Shown here: one piece after another, positions 12,276-25,104 of the stretch
Position numbering within the stretch: the first letter of the stretch is position 1
Layout: every line of letters starts with the position of its first letter
Source of the DNA: Jacaranda mimosifolia
Taxonomy: Eukaryota > Streptophyta > Magnoliopsida > Lamiales > Bignoniaceae
Length of the DNA stretch: 64,000 nt
Assembly: GCA_018894105.1 (NCBI GenBank)
Contig: CM032127.1
Coordinates: 7,347,001-7,411,000 of the forward strand
Direction: 5' to 3'
Program-made: the position numbers and the translations under genes
The notes under the pieces: model-generated
Database searches by the model: none
The model's input: only the letters and a program-made list of their open reading frames with translations
Told to the model about the DNA's origin: nothing

Positions 12276-14995
12276 AATAATGTCAATCCTATATTTTACA
12301 GGTTTAATAATGAAAAAGCATTTAAAGGAAAATTCAATTTAATATACCCAAAATATATATGGAGCCATTTAGTGGGATGGAGCTCAAAATAAATAAAATT
12401 TTATTATTGATAGTAATTATACTACTATAATGCACTCTCAACATATATGTGAAATTCACCATCAATTATTTGTACAGGTAACAGGTTAAATGTAGTTTAT
12501 TATACTGCCAATTAATCATCAAAAAGAAAGGTTATGATTTTACATTTTAAATCCAACGATTCAAATTAAATACGTTTATACATCCCTCACATGAGGTATG
12601 TACAATCATAATTGCACCATAGATTACTCCTATTAAGAAATGGAAAGTGTTAAAAAAATGAAGAAATTTCAAAGTTTTGTTCCCAACAAATGGCTTCTAT
12701 GTTTACAAAAGTTCTAACTCGAGGGATGCGATGGCCAAATCTTTTATATATTATAGTGAGAAATAAAATTGTACGACCAAAAGTCTTGTTTGTTTATAAT
12801 TTTCCATAATATTTTTCAATTCTCAAAACACACAAAATTATTTTTAAAATATCCTTATTATTCATACCAAAAATTCATTCCCCAAACCTTCACCCTAACA
12901 TTGACACTATGCCTCTTCCTATGGGCCCCTCTCTCTCCTCCTTATTTTTTGACAATTATTTTGACAGGTGTACTTTTTTTTATCAAATTACTTAGTTTAT
13001 AATATATAATATATTTTTGTAATATATGAGATATGTAATTTATATGTTATATGTAAATTTCTAAAATAATTAATTTATGATTTATAATCTTTTTATAATG
13101 TTTAGAAATTTGCTAGTAAACAAACATATTTTTTATTTTTTGAAATTATAATTATTTAATTTATGATTTATTTATATAAATTTTTTAAATTATTTAATTT
13201 TAATTTCTAACTTACTGTATATTATTTAAAAATTCATAATTTAAAGTTTATTTTTCTAATCTTACAAATTATAAATTTATGACAAAAATTGGACTTATAG
13301 TTGTCTGAAATTATTAATTTTTAATATATGCTCTAATTTAATAATTTTTTGAAATTAATAATTAATAATTTATAATTTATCTATATACTTTTCGAGAATT
13401 AATAATTATATTTGAGAAATTATTTGTTTAAATTTCAAATATCATTAATTTTTATTTAATATGTTTTTTATTATTTGAAAATAATTACCCAAAATAATAT
13501 TCCAATAATCAAAATAATTATCCAAATTAATGATTGAATAGATCTTTTAATTTAATATTCATTCTTATATATAAATATTTCATATTAAATTGTTGTTATT
13601 ATATAACATTTCCATAATTACATTCAAACATAATTCCTCGTCAATCATTTTAATGTCATTACAAGTGTGTATATATATATACATACACACCAATCATTCC
13701 ATCTATACATGCACATTTCTAATCAATAAAAAAAATTATTTCACACCACTAACCCAACGAAAAAATAATTAATGTGACATTTACAGTAAAATTTATTCCA
13801 TCTCAAAACACTATCAAACAAACAATTTCTCCCAAAATATTCTCCATTTACCCTCAAATGCAAACAAACAATCATTATATTTTCCAACCCCACTTCCCAA
13901 AATACCTTTCCCAAAATATTTTTTATAATTCACCCAAAATGCAAATAAACACAGCCAAACATATTATAAAATGTTTCACATAAATATTGACCTTTATATT
14001 TTTTCAGCCCCCAAGTCTTTTCTTATGATATATGAGTTTCTTCCAACCTTTTATATTCTCTAAACCTAAGTCTTTTCTTATCAATTTCTTGCAATTTGCA
14101 TCTACAGTGCTGTTGATCATCAAGTCCTTTATTTGATTTTGTCAAAAGTATGGTATATATTTTGGACAATTGCAAATTAATTGACTGTTTCATAAAATTC
14201 TTATTGGTAACTACTGGTGCGCGCTTCGTTGTCGTGAGGTGTGATATGGTTGAGAAACAGAAAATAAATCAATTAAGCTGCATATGTACTTAGTGTTAAG
14301 GTTGTTGGGACATTAACTCATTGTTCTTGCTAATTAAATAAAATTCGACCAAGTCACTCGCTCACTTACACGTACACGCATCCGTATAGTTTTTTCATTT
14401 CAATGGAAAAATCAACGAAAAATATAGGTGACCATATGGTAATTCATTTTTTTTTTTTTTTTGGGTACAATTACAAAAATCTCTTATTATTATGAAAAAT
14501 ATTTAGTTTGAATCATAAATATTATCCAAATTAAAGGCAGAACCATCATCACATAGCCCAATCAAAATGCCAATTAATTTGAAATTTGTCCTAAAAAAAA
14601 TAACTAATTTATGGATTACTGCCACAAATGAGTTAGAATTCATAACCTCATTATGAAAAATTACCGGCAAAACCAATAAAGTTACCACCTTACTTGTTAC
14701 AGTATTTTATATACATATCCACATGCATATAATATTTTATCTACACACCCGATCAATTATATCTTAAGTGTGTTATTTCAGTGGTGATGTGATTTGTCAG
14801 TCAATTTGTAAATTATGCCAATTGTATAACAAATAATATACTTCCCCCTTTGTTTAATTGGTTTTAATCCATCGAAATGCAATTGGAGTTAGAGTTTCCT
14901 ATATAAAGGATGAAAGCACATTTTGCAGACAATATATCTTAGCTGGGTGCATTTACTATTCTTGCAAAAGTTATTTCTAAAACAAAATTTTATTA
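12276..14995. other. AT-rich intergenic region with degraded MULE-like terminal repeats
   Basis: No gene is seen. The stretch 12785-13000 and, in the opposite sense, 13690-13975 resemble the terminal-repeat family with TGTTTGTTT and GGAGACAAA words seen near 40330-40520, 47740-47870, 55150-55230 and 57290-57500. They may be the two ends of one old non-autonomous element of about 1.2 kb. Clear target duplications were not found. Confidence 0.4.
14899..14908 (+). promoter_or_regulatory. Candidate TATA box of the 15006 gene
   Basis: CTATATAAAG lies about 100 bases before the ATG at 15006, a fitting distance for a plant core promoter with a short leader. Confidence 0.5.
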
Positions 14996-15005
14996 GGCGG
15001 CGCCT

Positions 15006-15479
15006 ATGGCAAATGTGGATGGTCGGGTCAGGGATGAAGCATTATCACGTAACTTAGAAGAAAAAGTAGAAAAAAAAGAGGAGCAGATCCTCAAAATGGA
15101 ATCTAGTGTTTTTCAGCTTGCAAATTACCACTTCGTTTTTCAGGGAGTCATCCTCACGGCTATCATCAAAGGCTCCTCATCCTCCCTTAAATGCCAACAC
15201 TTTTGGCTGCCATTTTTCATGTCTCTGATTGGAGCCATTCTCAATTTTGGGACATTGTTAGTAATTGTAGAAAAGTATAGAGAATCCTTGAACGATCTGG
15301 ATAATAGATACCTCACTTTCTATCAATATATGTACCCGGCAACATATATGATGCTGCATGAGAGGCAGAGAAGGATGAGAACAATGCGAAGAAAAATTTT
15401 GAAGTCGTCCATGATTCTCTTTTTCATTTTCACGGTCCTCAACCTAATTGCTACCTTGATAATTCCATGCTTCAGCTAG
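15006..15479 (+). CDS. Uncharacterised three-helix membrane protein, 157 aa
   Basis: An intact intronless frame from ATG 15006 to TAG, preceded by a TATA-like element about 100 bases upstream. Residues 10-32 are strongly charged (EEKVEKKEEQ) and likely form a short coiled coil. Hydrophobic segments lie at about 36-56, 64-87 and 134-156. A loop of roughly 45 residues joins the second and third, ending in a basic cluster (RQRRMRTMRRK) that suggests a cytosolic face. The first helix contains FVFQGVILTAI, where the 173-aa protein at 3062-3583 has VVFVGIMYIQATI; spacing of the helices also agrees. I infer a shared, plant-specific, uncharacterised family. The two genes point in opposite directions 11 kb apart. 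No enzymatic motif is visible. Confidence 0.75.
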   Translation: MANVDGRVRDEALSRNLEEKVEKKEEQILKMESSVFQLANYHFVFQGVILTAIIKGSSSSLKCQHFWLPFFMSLIGAILNFGTLLVIVEKYRESLNDLDNRYLTFYQYMYPATYMMLHERQRRMRTMRRKILKSSMILFFIFTVLNLIATLIIPCFS

Positions 15480-16573
15480 TTCTTATTAATAGTGAAATGA
15501 ATCCTATGAACTTGAAACCTGGCTTCAATTCCTTTTGGGATTGATCAACTCATTGTAATAAGTTGTTTCGGTTCGAAAAAGTCTGTTGTTTTTTCTTACA
15601 TTTATTCCATGGCTTGTCAGTGTTATTTATATTTCTTTCATTCCTATTTACTCCTTGGCAAATAGTTAAGTTTGATTGTTTATGGAGTTCCAAGGATGAA
15701 GAGTCATTGTATCATCGTTGAGAAGGTATATTAATTATGCTTTGTGCAATTTAATTCAATACTCTTGATGCTCGAATTCATTGTACATAAGATCCTAATT
15801 CGATAAAGTATTGTTCTATTGAAACACAATAAAAATATGTATATATTAAACGTCGCATAATTTCTATTAGTGTAAATTTGTAAATTCAGGTGATCACTGT
15901 AGAATCAACGATAAATATTCAAACCTATATAACTGCAAATGTGAAGTTGGGAAACAACTGAATAAAGGGGTGCCATGGGAAAGGGTTCGAGAATATATAA
16001 AATGAACATTTCATCATATAATATTGAAAATTAAGTAGTCATTTGATCCAATAACATTAATCTCGTATATAAAGTGTGGGGTTGAAACTTTCAAGTAGCC
16101 TCTGGTCCAATAGCATAATTTTAAATATAAAGTGTGAGATTAAAAATATGAACATAAACAACTCTTAATGTACATGTGTATATATAAAAAATAAAAAATA
16201 ATAATAAATTTATAACATACGTGTGTATAAATAAATAAAAATAATATGATGTGAAAGCCATTCTTATTTTCACGACTTATCCGTTTTTCCAGGCTCACTC
16301 TCTTTCTTGTCAAGCATGCATCATGATTGGGTGAAAGACAAAGCTACACATTCATTTATTTTGATCAAATATATGATATTTCAGCCAATTGTAAAGTTAA
16401 TATCCCATAGCAAACAAATCACAGCCCATAGATCGACCAGGAGCACGCATTAGTATTTCATTTTCCGTTAAGCCAAGAATATATCTCTATTCTCTTGGAT
16501 CTTCAAAGTTCAAAACGCCGCAGTTAAAAGTTTCTCTTTTGAACTTTATTTCTTTGGCCCTCCATCTTTAGGG

Positions 16574-17265
16574 TTGTTAATAATTCGAATTTTAATTTGA
16601 ATTCAATCTGCATTTGATATGGAGTTTAGAATTTTTATCTGATTAAAATATTCGATGAATTATATTCGATTATAAAAATTCGTAATCAGAAATAAGTGGA
16701 TTGGATATAGAATTAAGCAATATAATCCATTAAAGATTCGAATCCAAACGTTAATAATTTTTTAGTAAATTAATACTCTTATATATAATATTAATAAAGA
16801 TTTCAAAATAAAATCTATATAATATATTGACCTAATATATATATATATATTATACTATTAATATTGAGTCTTGAGCATAAAAAATAAGAGGGATACTAAT
16901 ACTTGTCAAATATAATAATGTACAATACTTCATCTATGCATTAATATAATGTGAAATAAGGGTTTAGTATTCAAATATTTAACTTTGGTCTAATATATAA
17001 TAAAAAGTTGTTAACAATTCAAACATGACATAAATTTACTTTATAAATACAATATTTTTATACAACCCAAAAGGAAAAAAGAAAAAGTATTAAATCAGTT
17101 CAGATTTTTTTTATTGTATTTTGGATATCTATTGGATTTGGATATAGTATTGACTAACAAAAATCATATAAAATATTAGGTCGCATTTGGATATGAATTT
17201 TGATAATTAGATTTGAATTCGAATATAGCTAATCCAATCCAAATCCGACTAATTGACAGCTACAT
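16574..17265. mobile_element. Degraded hAT-like non-autonomous element
   Basis: The left end reads TAGGGTTGTTAATAATTCG; the reverse complement of the right end reads TAGATGTAGCTGTCAATTAG, both close to the hAT-type TAGRGNTGTCAA terminus. Words such as GGATTTGGATAT and ATCCAAATCC recur in opposite senses in the two halves. The flanks are similar (CATCTTTA and CATCTATC) but not an exact 8-bp duplication. Confidence 0.4.
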
Positions 17266-18650
17266 CTATCCTTATTTAATTTAGGTGTCTGGTTTTCCTA
17301 GCCCACAAATAAGACCAATGACCCAATTCAAATTTGGTTAATGGCTCGATCTAAGCCCAATAACTTGATCCAACGTCAGACAATTTGTCCACAGAAATTT
17401 GGGCCTATGCCGACATCAGTATCCATTTAACTTGATTTGATCTAATTAAGTGGATCGGCATTGTTTTGAGTATACTTTCATTGCCAAGTGAGGCCTTATT
17501 TACTTGGGCGGATTTGCTTGGATGAAGGCCCACATCCAGCATGACCCATTGCATACTTTGTTAGATGTGAGCTTGGCAAAAATTCATCCCCTCTTGTATT
17601 CGAACAAATTGGTAGATGTACAATCCAACCCAAATGAAGGGCTAAAAAACTCTATCATGCAAAGGACTTTTTAGTATTTCTCATATCATCCCAAAGATTT
17701 AACTCATCAAAACAAACAATCAACTTAACTATCCCATTTTATCATTCATCCTTCTACAATATAACGAGTATAAAAGAATTCTAATTTTAAATTTCACCCT
17801 TCAAATTTATCCAATCATTCTACATTCCATTTGCCAAAAAAAATGAGTTCTGAGGGTATTAGACAAACTCACGTTTTAGATTTTTGCCTTGAAGTTGCAT
17901 ATATTAGAATTTAGATCAAGATGATGTTTAACTAAATTTATTTAAACTAATTTATCTCGATTTATCAACTATTCATTGAATCTATAAGTTTCAATGGGCT
18001 TAGTTAGTTAAGAGCCCATATGTAAAATTGAGTAAAGTTGTTACACCACCGTACAAGCCCATGGACTTAGCCTTATTGCAACAATCTAAATGGAGTATGG
18101 GTCTAAACTCTAAAACATGTTAATCGCACTAGAAGATAAATTAATTGGGTCTATTGAGTCATTGTGATACTCTAATTTGGGCCTATTGGCCTTTTTTGCA
18201 GCCCAAACAACTTATGGAGAGAAGATTGTGTCTTGGCCCAAGTAACTGAACTAGTGTTTGAATGTATTTTACTATTTTTGATGTTTTAGGAAAATATTTT
18301 GAAGAAATATTTGAAAAATGTAATAAATTTTTACAGTGTTTCAGAGGTAACCTATAGATCGTTTGTGAAAGAAATTTATGTTTGGTTTTATTTTAAGATG
18401 GAATAATTTTTAAATTATGTATTTTCTTATTTGATTAGTGGTGTAAAATATTATTTTGATATTTTTATTTATTTTATTATATTATGGTGATGATTGAATT
18501 ACATAGCCGTATTAATGTAATGAATGTATGATAGATATTTGTATTAATATAATGACTGAAAAAATACTATATTTTGTATAAATGAATATTGAGATGATTT
18601 ATTTAATTGAATCTATTCAATTTATAATTTATATTATGTTAATGCGTGGG

Positions 18651-18680
18651 CACACACACACACACATATATATATGTATA
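18651..18680. repeat. (CA)n(TA)n microsatellite
   Basis: About eight CA units run directly into TA units. Confidence 0.85.
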
Positions 18681-18900
18681 TGTTAAATATAATTATTCAC
18701 TGCCATAATTTATATGTCTCTACACTGTTATAAATTATATGCAAAAATATTAATAATTAATGTAAAAACACATAAATTTACTTTTATTTAAAATGGTTCA
18801 TATGGAGAATTTTTTTATTATATGACTAGTATAGAATATTTAATTTATAAAAATATTATTAAAACTCACTTTATATATTTGGTAGTGCCATCATATGCTC

Positions 18901-18974
18901 CCGTTGGTTACACTACACCTAGATATATTTAGATGCACCGTTGGTTACACTACACCTAGATATATTTAGATGCA
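18901..18974. repeat. Perfect 37-bp tandem duplication
   Basis: Two identical 37-bp units starting CCGTTGGTTACACTAC at 18901 and 18938. Perfect identity in an otherwise drifting region suggests a recent event. Confidence 0.9.
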
Positions 18975-20795
18975 ATGGATATTCTTAATTTCATTGTAAC
19001 TTTGGAATTTGCATAAAGCGAACATTTCATGTATAAGCTTCAAATATATTCTATCTTCGAATAATTTTTATTATTGATTAATTGGTTGAATAATAAATTT
19101 AGGGTATAAATTCAAATAATTTCATATTCATGTACATATATACATACATATATATATGCAACATTCAAAGCTGACAATAGCCTTAATTAAATAAAAATTA
19201 GAGATATGCACATAATTTAGTTAGTTAAATACGTGATGAGAAATATTGAATATTTAATATACAAGAGCAATTCAAAAATCAACGTAAGAATGATAAACTG
19301 AATAATATACATATTTATAGACGGCCGAGTAAAATGCCAACTTAAAATAATTGTTTAAAAGCACAAATAATAAAATATTTTGATATTATTTTTATTCTTG
19401 TGTTGTACTTGTACTTATTCCTAGATTTTATAAAGCACTATCCAATACTTACCATTCAATTAATTGATTTCCAATTATGCAATAACTGGAGATAACTATA
19501 TAATGTTTTTTATTATATGATATTCAATTGATACGTACTAATAATTTTAATATTAATTTTCATATTTTTAAGACTTTTTAAATAAATGTAATAAATATAT
19601 ATTTTATATGTATATAAATTTCTATAAACATACATATATGTAATATCTATCATAATCTGTTAATATATATTCATTATATTGTGTACGTGTATATAATGAT
19701 AATATATTAGAAAGAGACCAAAAGAAAAATAAAAAATAAAAAGACTAAGGCTGTGTTTGGGAACGTTCTCCCGGAACGATTCCGTTCCAGGAGAACATGT
19801 CCCAACATGACCCTCCTTTTTCCTGCTAGTGAAATCCCAGAAAAAACCCTTGCCCTTTAACATTATTTACAAAAGTCCACCTTCATTTCACATTTTTCCA
19901 TCCACTTTCTGCCAAACGCTAGATTTTGTCTCTTCTCTCTCGCCTCACTGTCTCTCACATCTCTCCCCTCTCCCCATCTGTAATTGCCGTTTGTGAAATC
20001 ATGTGCATCTCCATACATAAACATGATTTTTTTCCCAAAAACGTTGGAAAAAACCCAAATGAAGACGTCTTAAAAGCGATCTCCTGCAAAATTTTGGGAA
20101 ATCAGTTGACAAAATCAAACGCCGATAGGTTTTGGGGGGTGTCACAGTGTACTGGGTTTTTTGAGATTTTGTTCCTGGGATGGAAGTAATTAAATCGATG
20201 TACGTACGAAGCACAGAAAAGGTTTTTTTTTGCTTCAATGATTTTCTGATGTTTTGCTTATGCTTTGTCTCATACTGTGAGGCCGCGCGCATGGATTCGG
20301 CCATGGTCTCCAGGTTTTGCCCCTAAATGACATCCCATTAGGGAAGTGTGGTGTTCTCCTTGCGATTAACCCATGTGAAATGGGCGCCTATGAATTGATT
20401 TTGTGTTTTTTGTTTTTACGGTCTGTTCTTCGGAGGCACGGGAGGTTGTGGAGATCTTGTGGTTTTGGACAAAAAATGTATATGCTACCTTTTGGGATTG
20501 CATTTCTGCGTCTACTTACTGTGAGTAGGGTATCGATGTTCCTCTATCATGCATCTACATTTATGTTTAAGAAGAGAGGATAGGTGTATTTCTTAGATGG
20601 GCTTGTCTGATTTCATTATTCGTGGCTTTTAAGAATTTGTGACAATATGGTATTATTTGGATTGGTTTGATATTGTTATAAGCAGTGAAATTACATGACC
20701 CCTATCACACGGTTAGCTTGAGTTTCTGTCGCCCCTTTCCTGGCTATTGTCTCTGGTGTCTTTTATTCAATATTGTGGTTGCATCACAATATATG

Positions 20796-21877
20796 GGCTT
20801 TTTTACCAAAAAATAATAATAAAAAAAAAATTATAAAAATACGGAACTATTCATAAGGGTTACATTTTTATAGTAAGTTGCAGTCATAGCCGCAACTTTC
20901 AACAGTAATGAATAGTGTTACTGTACTCATAATTTTTTATTCTAAAAAATTTTATTTTTTTGTGTATAAATTTTTTTAGGGCTTGTTCTCCTATATTTTG
21001 GAAAAATATTTTTTAACCCCCCAAAATATTTCAAAATGCATGCACATTCTCTAATATTTTTCCCAAAATACTCTAATTTTTGACAAAAAAAAAAAAAATT
21101 CTCTCATAATTCACCCAAAAAGCCCTACACCCTAAAAAGCACACCTATCCTTTCAGTTTTTCACTCCATCTTTCATATTAACCATTCATTACTTTACTTA
21201 TATATACATATATATATACACACACATATATTTTACATATATGAAAATATTAAAATTTTGCTATTTAAAAAATTCTAAGACTTATATTTACCGAAAAAAT
21301 ATTTAATGCAATAATTAATAAAAAATATTAAATACCTTATTAATTTTCTTAAAAAATTATTCTAAATTTTTTTTTCAAAAGAAATGTTAGTTTAATAGTA
21401 ATAAAAACCTTTGGTTCATTTGATATGACTCAGGTAACCCTTTCTCTTCCTCATCCTCCTCCTCCTCTCTTCTTCATATATATATTTTTTTTCCTTTTTT
21501 ATGTTTCTTTGGCTGGCCGGCGGCAGGCGGCCAGATCTGGTTTTATTTTTATTTTTATAATTAGTAAAATAAATAAATAAATAAAATGATTGTTTGGGTT
21601 ATTGTTTCAGGTTTGAAGGGTGTATACTTGTGTATTATTTCGTTTGATTGAGGTAAGTTTTTTAATTATGCTAACATTTAATTATGTTTTAGTTATGTTC
21701 ATTATATTTTGGTTAATTATCTCCATTAATTAAAGTTTGATTTATGTTTTAGTTATATAAAATATGTATTATATAATTTGTCTCAATTAGTTAAAATTTA
21801 TTTATTTTTTAGTTAAAATTTGATTTATGTTTTAGTTTTATAAATTATATTTTATATAATTTGTCTCAATTAGTTAA
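20796..21877. repeat. Left long terminal inverted repeat of the MULE
   Basis: Pairs with 25105-26259. The last shared bases are CTCAATTAGTTAA; beyond them the two arms diverge at once. It includes a CT-rich stretch, a GGCTGGCCGGCGG patch and probable leader-exon splice signals (ACTCAG/GTAACC, TTTCAG/GTTTG, TTGAG/GTAAG) that would serve the plus-strand transposase. Confidence 0.9.
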
Positions 21878-22755
21878 AACTTAATCATGTTTGAGTTGAA
21901 ATTTGATTTACGTGTTGGTTAAACTCAAATAATAATTTATTATTTTTGGTATAATAATTTGATTTAACAGAAATAATGATTTATGTTTTAGTTGAAATTT
22001 GGATTACATTTTATGTTAATTTTATATGTTGTTATATTTGTTAGAGTTATGTTTTTATTTGAATTACAAATTTTATTAGAATTATTATTGAGTTAAATTT
22101 TGTGGTACTACATATTGAATTGTATTAAAATTTAAATTTTCATTCAGTTTGTAAAATTATGATTTATTAATAAATATGTGTTCATCCTAGTAATATGTGC
22201 CTAATAATGAAGGCTATCTTGACTTGGTGAAATCTTTTGTCAGTGTTAATTTTAGTGGAGCATTTAAAGGTAAGCTTAGATATCTTATTTTAATTTTGTA
22301 ATATTTTTATAGTACAATACTTTAGAAATGTTTAGAATCGGTGGATTCACAAAGGAGGATGGAATGTTGGGAGAAGGGGTGGAGCCTTCTCATTTGTTGC
22401 TGATTGGTTTTTAATTTCTTGCATGATGATGATGGACATAAGGGGGAGTGTTTATATATCATTATATGTTTATTAATATTATTAATTATAAATGTTAGTT
22501 TAAAATATGGTTTATTATGTTAGCTTAAATTTAATTTATGAATTAGATTAAATTATATTAGTTTAAATTTGATTAATGTATTAAATGTTGTTATATTTTC
22601 ATATATTTGTGTTTTTATGAGTTAATTAAATTTTTGTTAGTATATGTAAATTTACTTTTTGTGTACTATAGAAATGTTGAAAAATATAAATTTTTATGAT
22701 AATTATTGATTAGACTGATTAATTAATATAATTTATGTGTGTATTTGTGGAAGGT

Positions 22756-23087
22756 ATGTCGACTTCGAGTACCATTGTTGTTCTAATATACTTTGGCCGA
22801 AATATTACTAAAGATTCTCGCTCAGTGGATTATGATCGTCCAGCATGCAGTATTATTAGAGTATCTCGTTAAATAACATATTCTGATCTGTGCCACGAAA
22901 TCTATGGAGCGACAGCTATTGATAGCAGTAGCTATAAACTAAAAATTCAAGCAAAATTCTATTTGGATAAACAGTATGGGATATCTACACTTGTGGAAAT
23001 ACAGAATGATGGTGGTTTATCTATGTTGTTTGGTCCACAGTGCCAACTTGATAATGTGGAATTATATATTGAGACAGAAGCAAAAAG
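22756..23087 (+). pseudogene. Truncated MULE transposase, N-terminal fragment
   Basis: From ATG 22756 one frame reads about 110 residues with a single internal stop (TAA after RVSR). The motifs fit the N-terminal region of MuDR-type transposases: a YFGR-like opening, a Y.DL...I segment, then LSMLF and VELYIET. This region precedes the DDE catalytic core in full-length transposases. The core, SWIM zinc finger and C-terminus are missing: the sequence runs straight into the antisense of the last PMD exon, whose stop codon lies at 23088-23090. An internal deletion appears to have removed the rest of the transposase and joined the two gene tails. Non-functional as it stands. Confidence 0.65.
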
Positions 23088-24998
23088 TCAGACTTGGCTG
23101 GGAAAGCATTGTCTAGATGCCAACTGATGAATGTTATCAGCAATTAATCGATGATCATTCCTCATCTGAATGAAGTCCATAACCTCAGCATCATCGGCAA
23201 CAGAATCACAACTGATAATCAAATTGTGCATTTGATCTGTCTGGAAAAAATATAAACGTATCATAATGTTAAATATCATTTAAATAAATGAAGGATGTAT
23301 TGCATGATTACTATACATACTGCATGTTGCCAAGCGTGTGGATCCTCTGGATGGTACTCCGTTCGTGTGTTCTCATATGATGGACCTATTAGTCGACGTG
23401 TAATTCGATCATACCATAACATGTATCCACTTTCCATAGTGATTGATCCGACAATAGGAGGCCCATGCACAATAAGCTGCTCTCTGTTACCCCATTGACC
23501 AACATAATCCATGTGATAAATGGACCAATCTTGTCCAGGATGACCTCTACGTGATACGTCATGTAATATTGAACCTCTCTCAGCCGATGGTAGAGGAATA
23601 TGTTGTCGCATACCAAATTGCCTGAGCACTCGTTCTGGATGATGCATCTCAATTATAGCAAAGTTGATTAATGGACACGATACAGTCCAAAGCCTCGGGG
23701 CACATTGGACTGGCAAGGTTTGAATGTCTTGGATTGGGTCATATGGTTGCCATATAAACTGCATATAAATGTATTGAGTCATATTTATATAGATAAATAA
23801 CTTATCAGAATATTTGATGTAAAAAGTATTATTATTATACAAGTTTTTACCTTATTTGCCAACATTCTATTAAGCATATCTCTTATGATTCGTACAGAGT
23901 GACTTGCTGTTTGCGTGAAAGAATTATAATTCCACCACCTAAAAATCCATTCAATTGATATTAATATAGCAATTTATATTATCCATATACACAGAAAAAA
24001 GTTGCATGAAAATGTTAATAAACTATAATATATATTATCTTACCGAGCACCATATGGAGGAATTGGCAGTCCATCAACTACTTCTGGAGCTTCATTGTCA
24101 TCGACACGAGAACTTAATCTTATAGGTGTCAATGTTGTAATGCGTGACCATGCCTAAATCTACAATTAATAATTTTTTAAGCGTCGTACCTAATTGCTAG
24201 AATTAACATAAAGGCAAAATAATACTACTTCACCTGTAACAACTGCATCGCTCCACCAATATTTGATCTTCCTCTACATGATGCAGTGCAAAGCTCATGA
24301 TACATGAACGATAAAACTGCGCTACCCCAACTAAAGTTACGGACTTCATAGATTTGCTCCATATGCTGTAAGTAAACCAATGATATTGCAGAACCTGATG
24401 AGCTTGGGCACATAAGACCTCCAAGAAGTATCAATGCACAAACACGTGCGTATTGTTGGACATCTAAAACTGTGCTATGATCCGTAATTCTATTATTATG
24501 TACATGGTCTGTAAGAGCAGTAAGATGAAGCTGTGACCCCCTAAGGTCTCGCTCTTCCGGAATAAATCCGAGATAACGATGACAATAATCTTGCCACTGC
24601 GTGAGGTTGCAAACATAGTCTATATCGGTAACAGCAATGCCGTCTATCGGTAATGCCCAAATAATTGCTATGTCTTGCAACGTAACTATAGCCTCTCCTA
24701 CACGTAAATGAAATGTGTGAGTCTCTGAACGCCACCTCTCGACCAGAGCTGTAATCACATGAACATCAATCTCAATATTTCTACAACTGTAGACACCATA
24801 GAATCCCATCCCATTTAATAAAGATAATACACGAGGGCGTAGAGCTTGGTGTCCTATAATTCTCCAAAATCTTCTATCTCCTCGTCTAACAAGTAAAGTA
24901 TCATCTATATCTCCAGCTAATACACTCTCTGATCGATGGCCATCTTGCATGTATAAGACACTGGGATCACGTGAACCATATATATCTCTTATATCCAT
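23088..24998 (-). CDS. Plant mobile domain (PMD, MAIN-like) protein, five exons, about 517 aa
   Basis: Coding exons inferred from splice signals and frame: 24234-24998, 24044-24153, 23851-23938, 23321-23758 and 23088-23240. All introns begin GT and end AG. The exons total 1,554 bp, stay in frame and contain no internal stop. Exon 1 has PMD signatures: DPSVLY..DGHRSE near the start, GFYGVYSC, then LVERWRSETHTFHL and GEAIVTLQDIAIIWALPIDG. Exons 3 and 4 continue the domain with RWWNYN, PLINFAIIEMHHPERVLRQF and DWSIYHMDYVGQW. PMD proteins occur as host genes (MAIN and MAIN-LIKE, linked to meristem maintenance and silencing) and inside transposons. This copy is of the transposon class, since it lies within a MULE with matching target duplications. 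An acceptor (TTTTTTCAG) 13 bases before the ATG implies an upstream leader exon in the inverted repeat. The stop codon lies at a deletion junction, so the native C-terminus may be lost. Confidence 0.85.
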
Positions 24999-25104
24999 CC
25001 TAAAATATTTGCTGAAAAAATAAATAAAAAAATATGATTAGATACATCCAAAATATTTATTGGTATATTAATGTGAATGACCAACAAATTGAGGATTGGA
25101 ATCA

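Larger units (their letters stand above)
15480..20786. other. Intergenic region with a hAT-like relic, a tandem duplication and an unplaced G+C-richer block
   Basis: No complete gene is supported. It contains a degraded hAT-like element (about 16574-17265), a perfect 37-bp tandem duplication (18901-18974) and a CA/TA microsatellite (18651-18680). The block 19740-20786 is less AT-rich. It opens with GTGTTTGGGAACG and a pyrimidine-rich stretch (19925-19990) that could be a leader, but no recognisable protein follows. Confidence 0.55.

Noticed and set aside
18630..18690. CA/TA repeats as a possible CRISPR-like or regulatory array
   Set aside because: Simple microsatellite without spacers; CRISPR arrays are not expected in a plant nuclear genome.
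19926..20583. Three short open frames in a less AT-rich block
   Set aside because: None shows a known motif. They may be pieces of a decayed gene, but no single product can be supported.
23295..23498. Plus-strand open frame in the middle of the PMD gene
   Set aside because: It is the antisense shadow of PMD exon 4, whose frame carries the family motifs.
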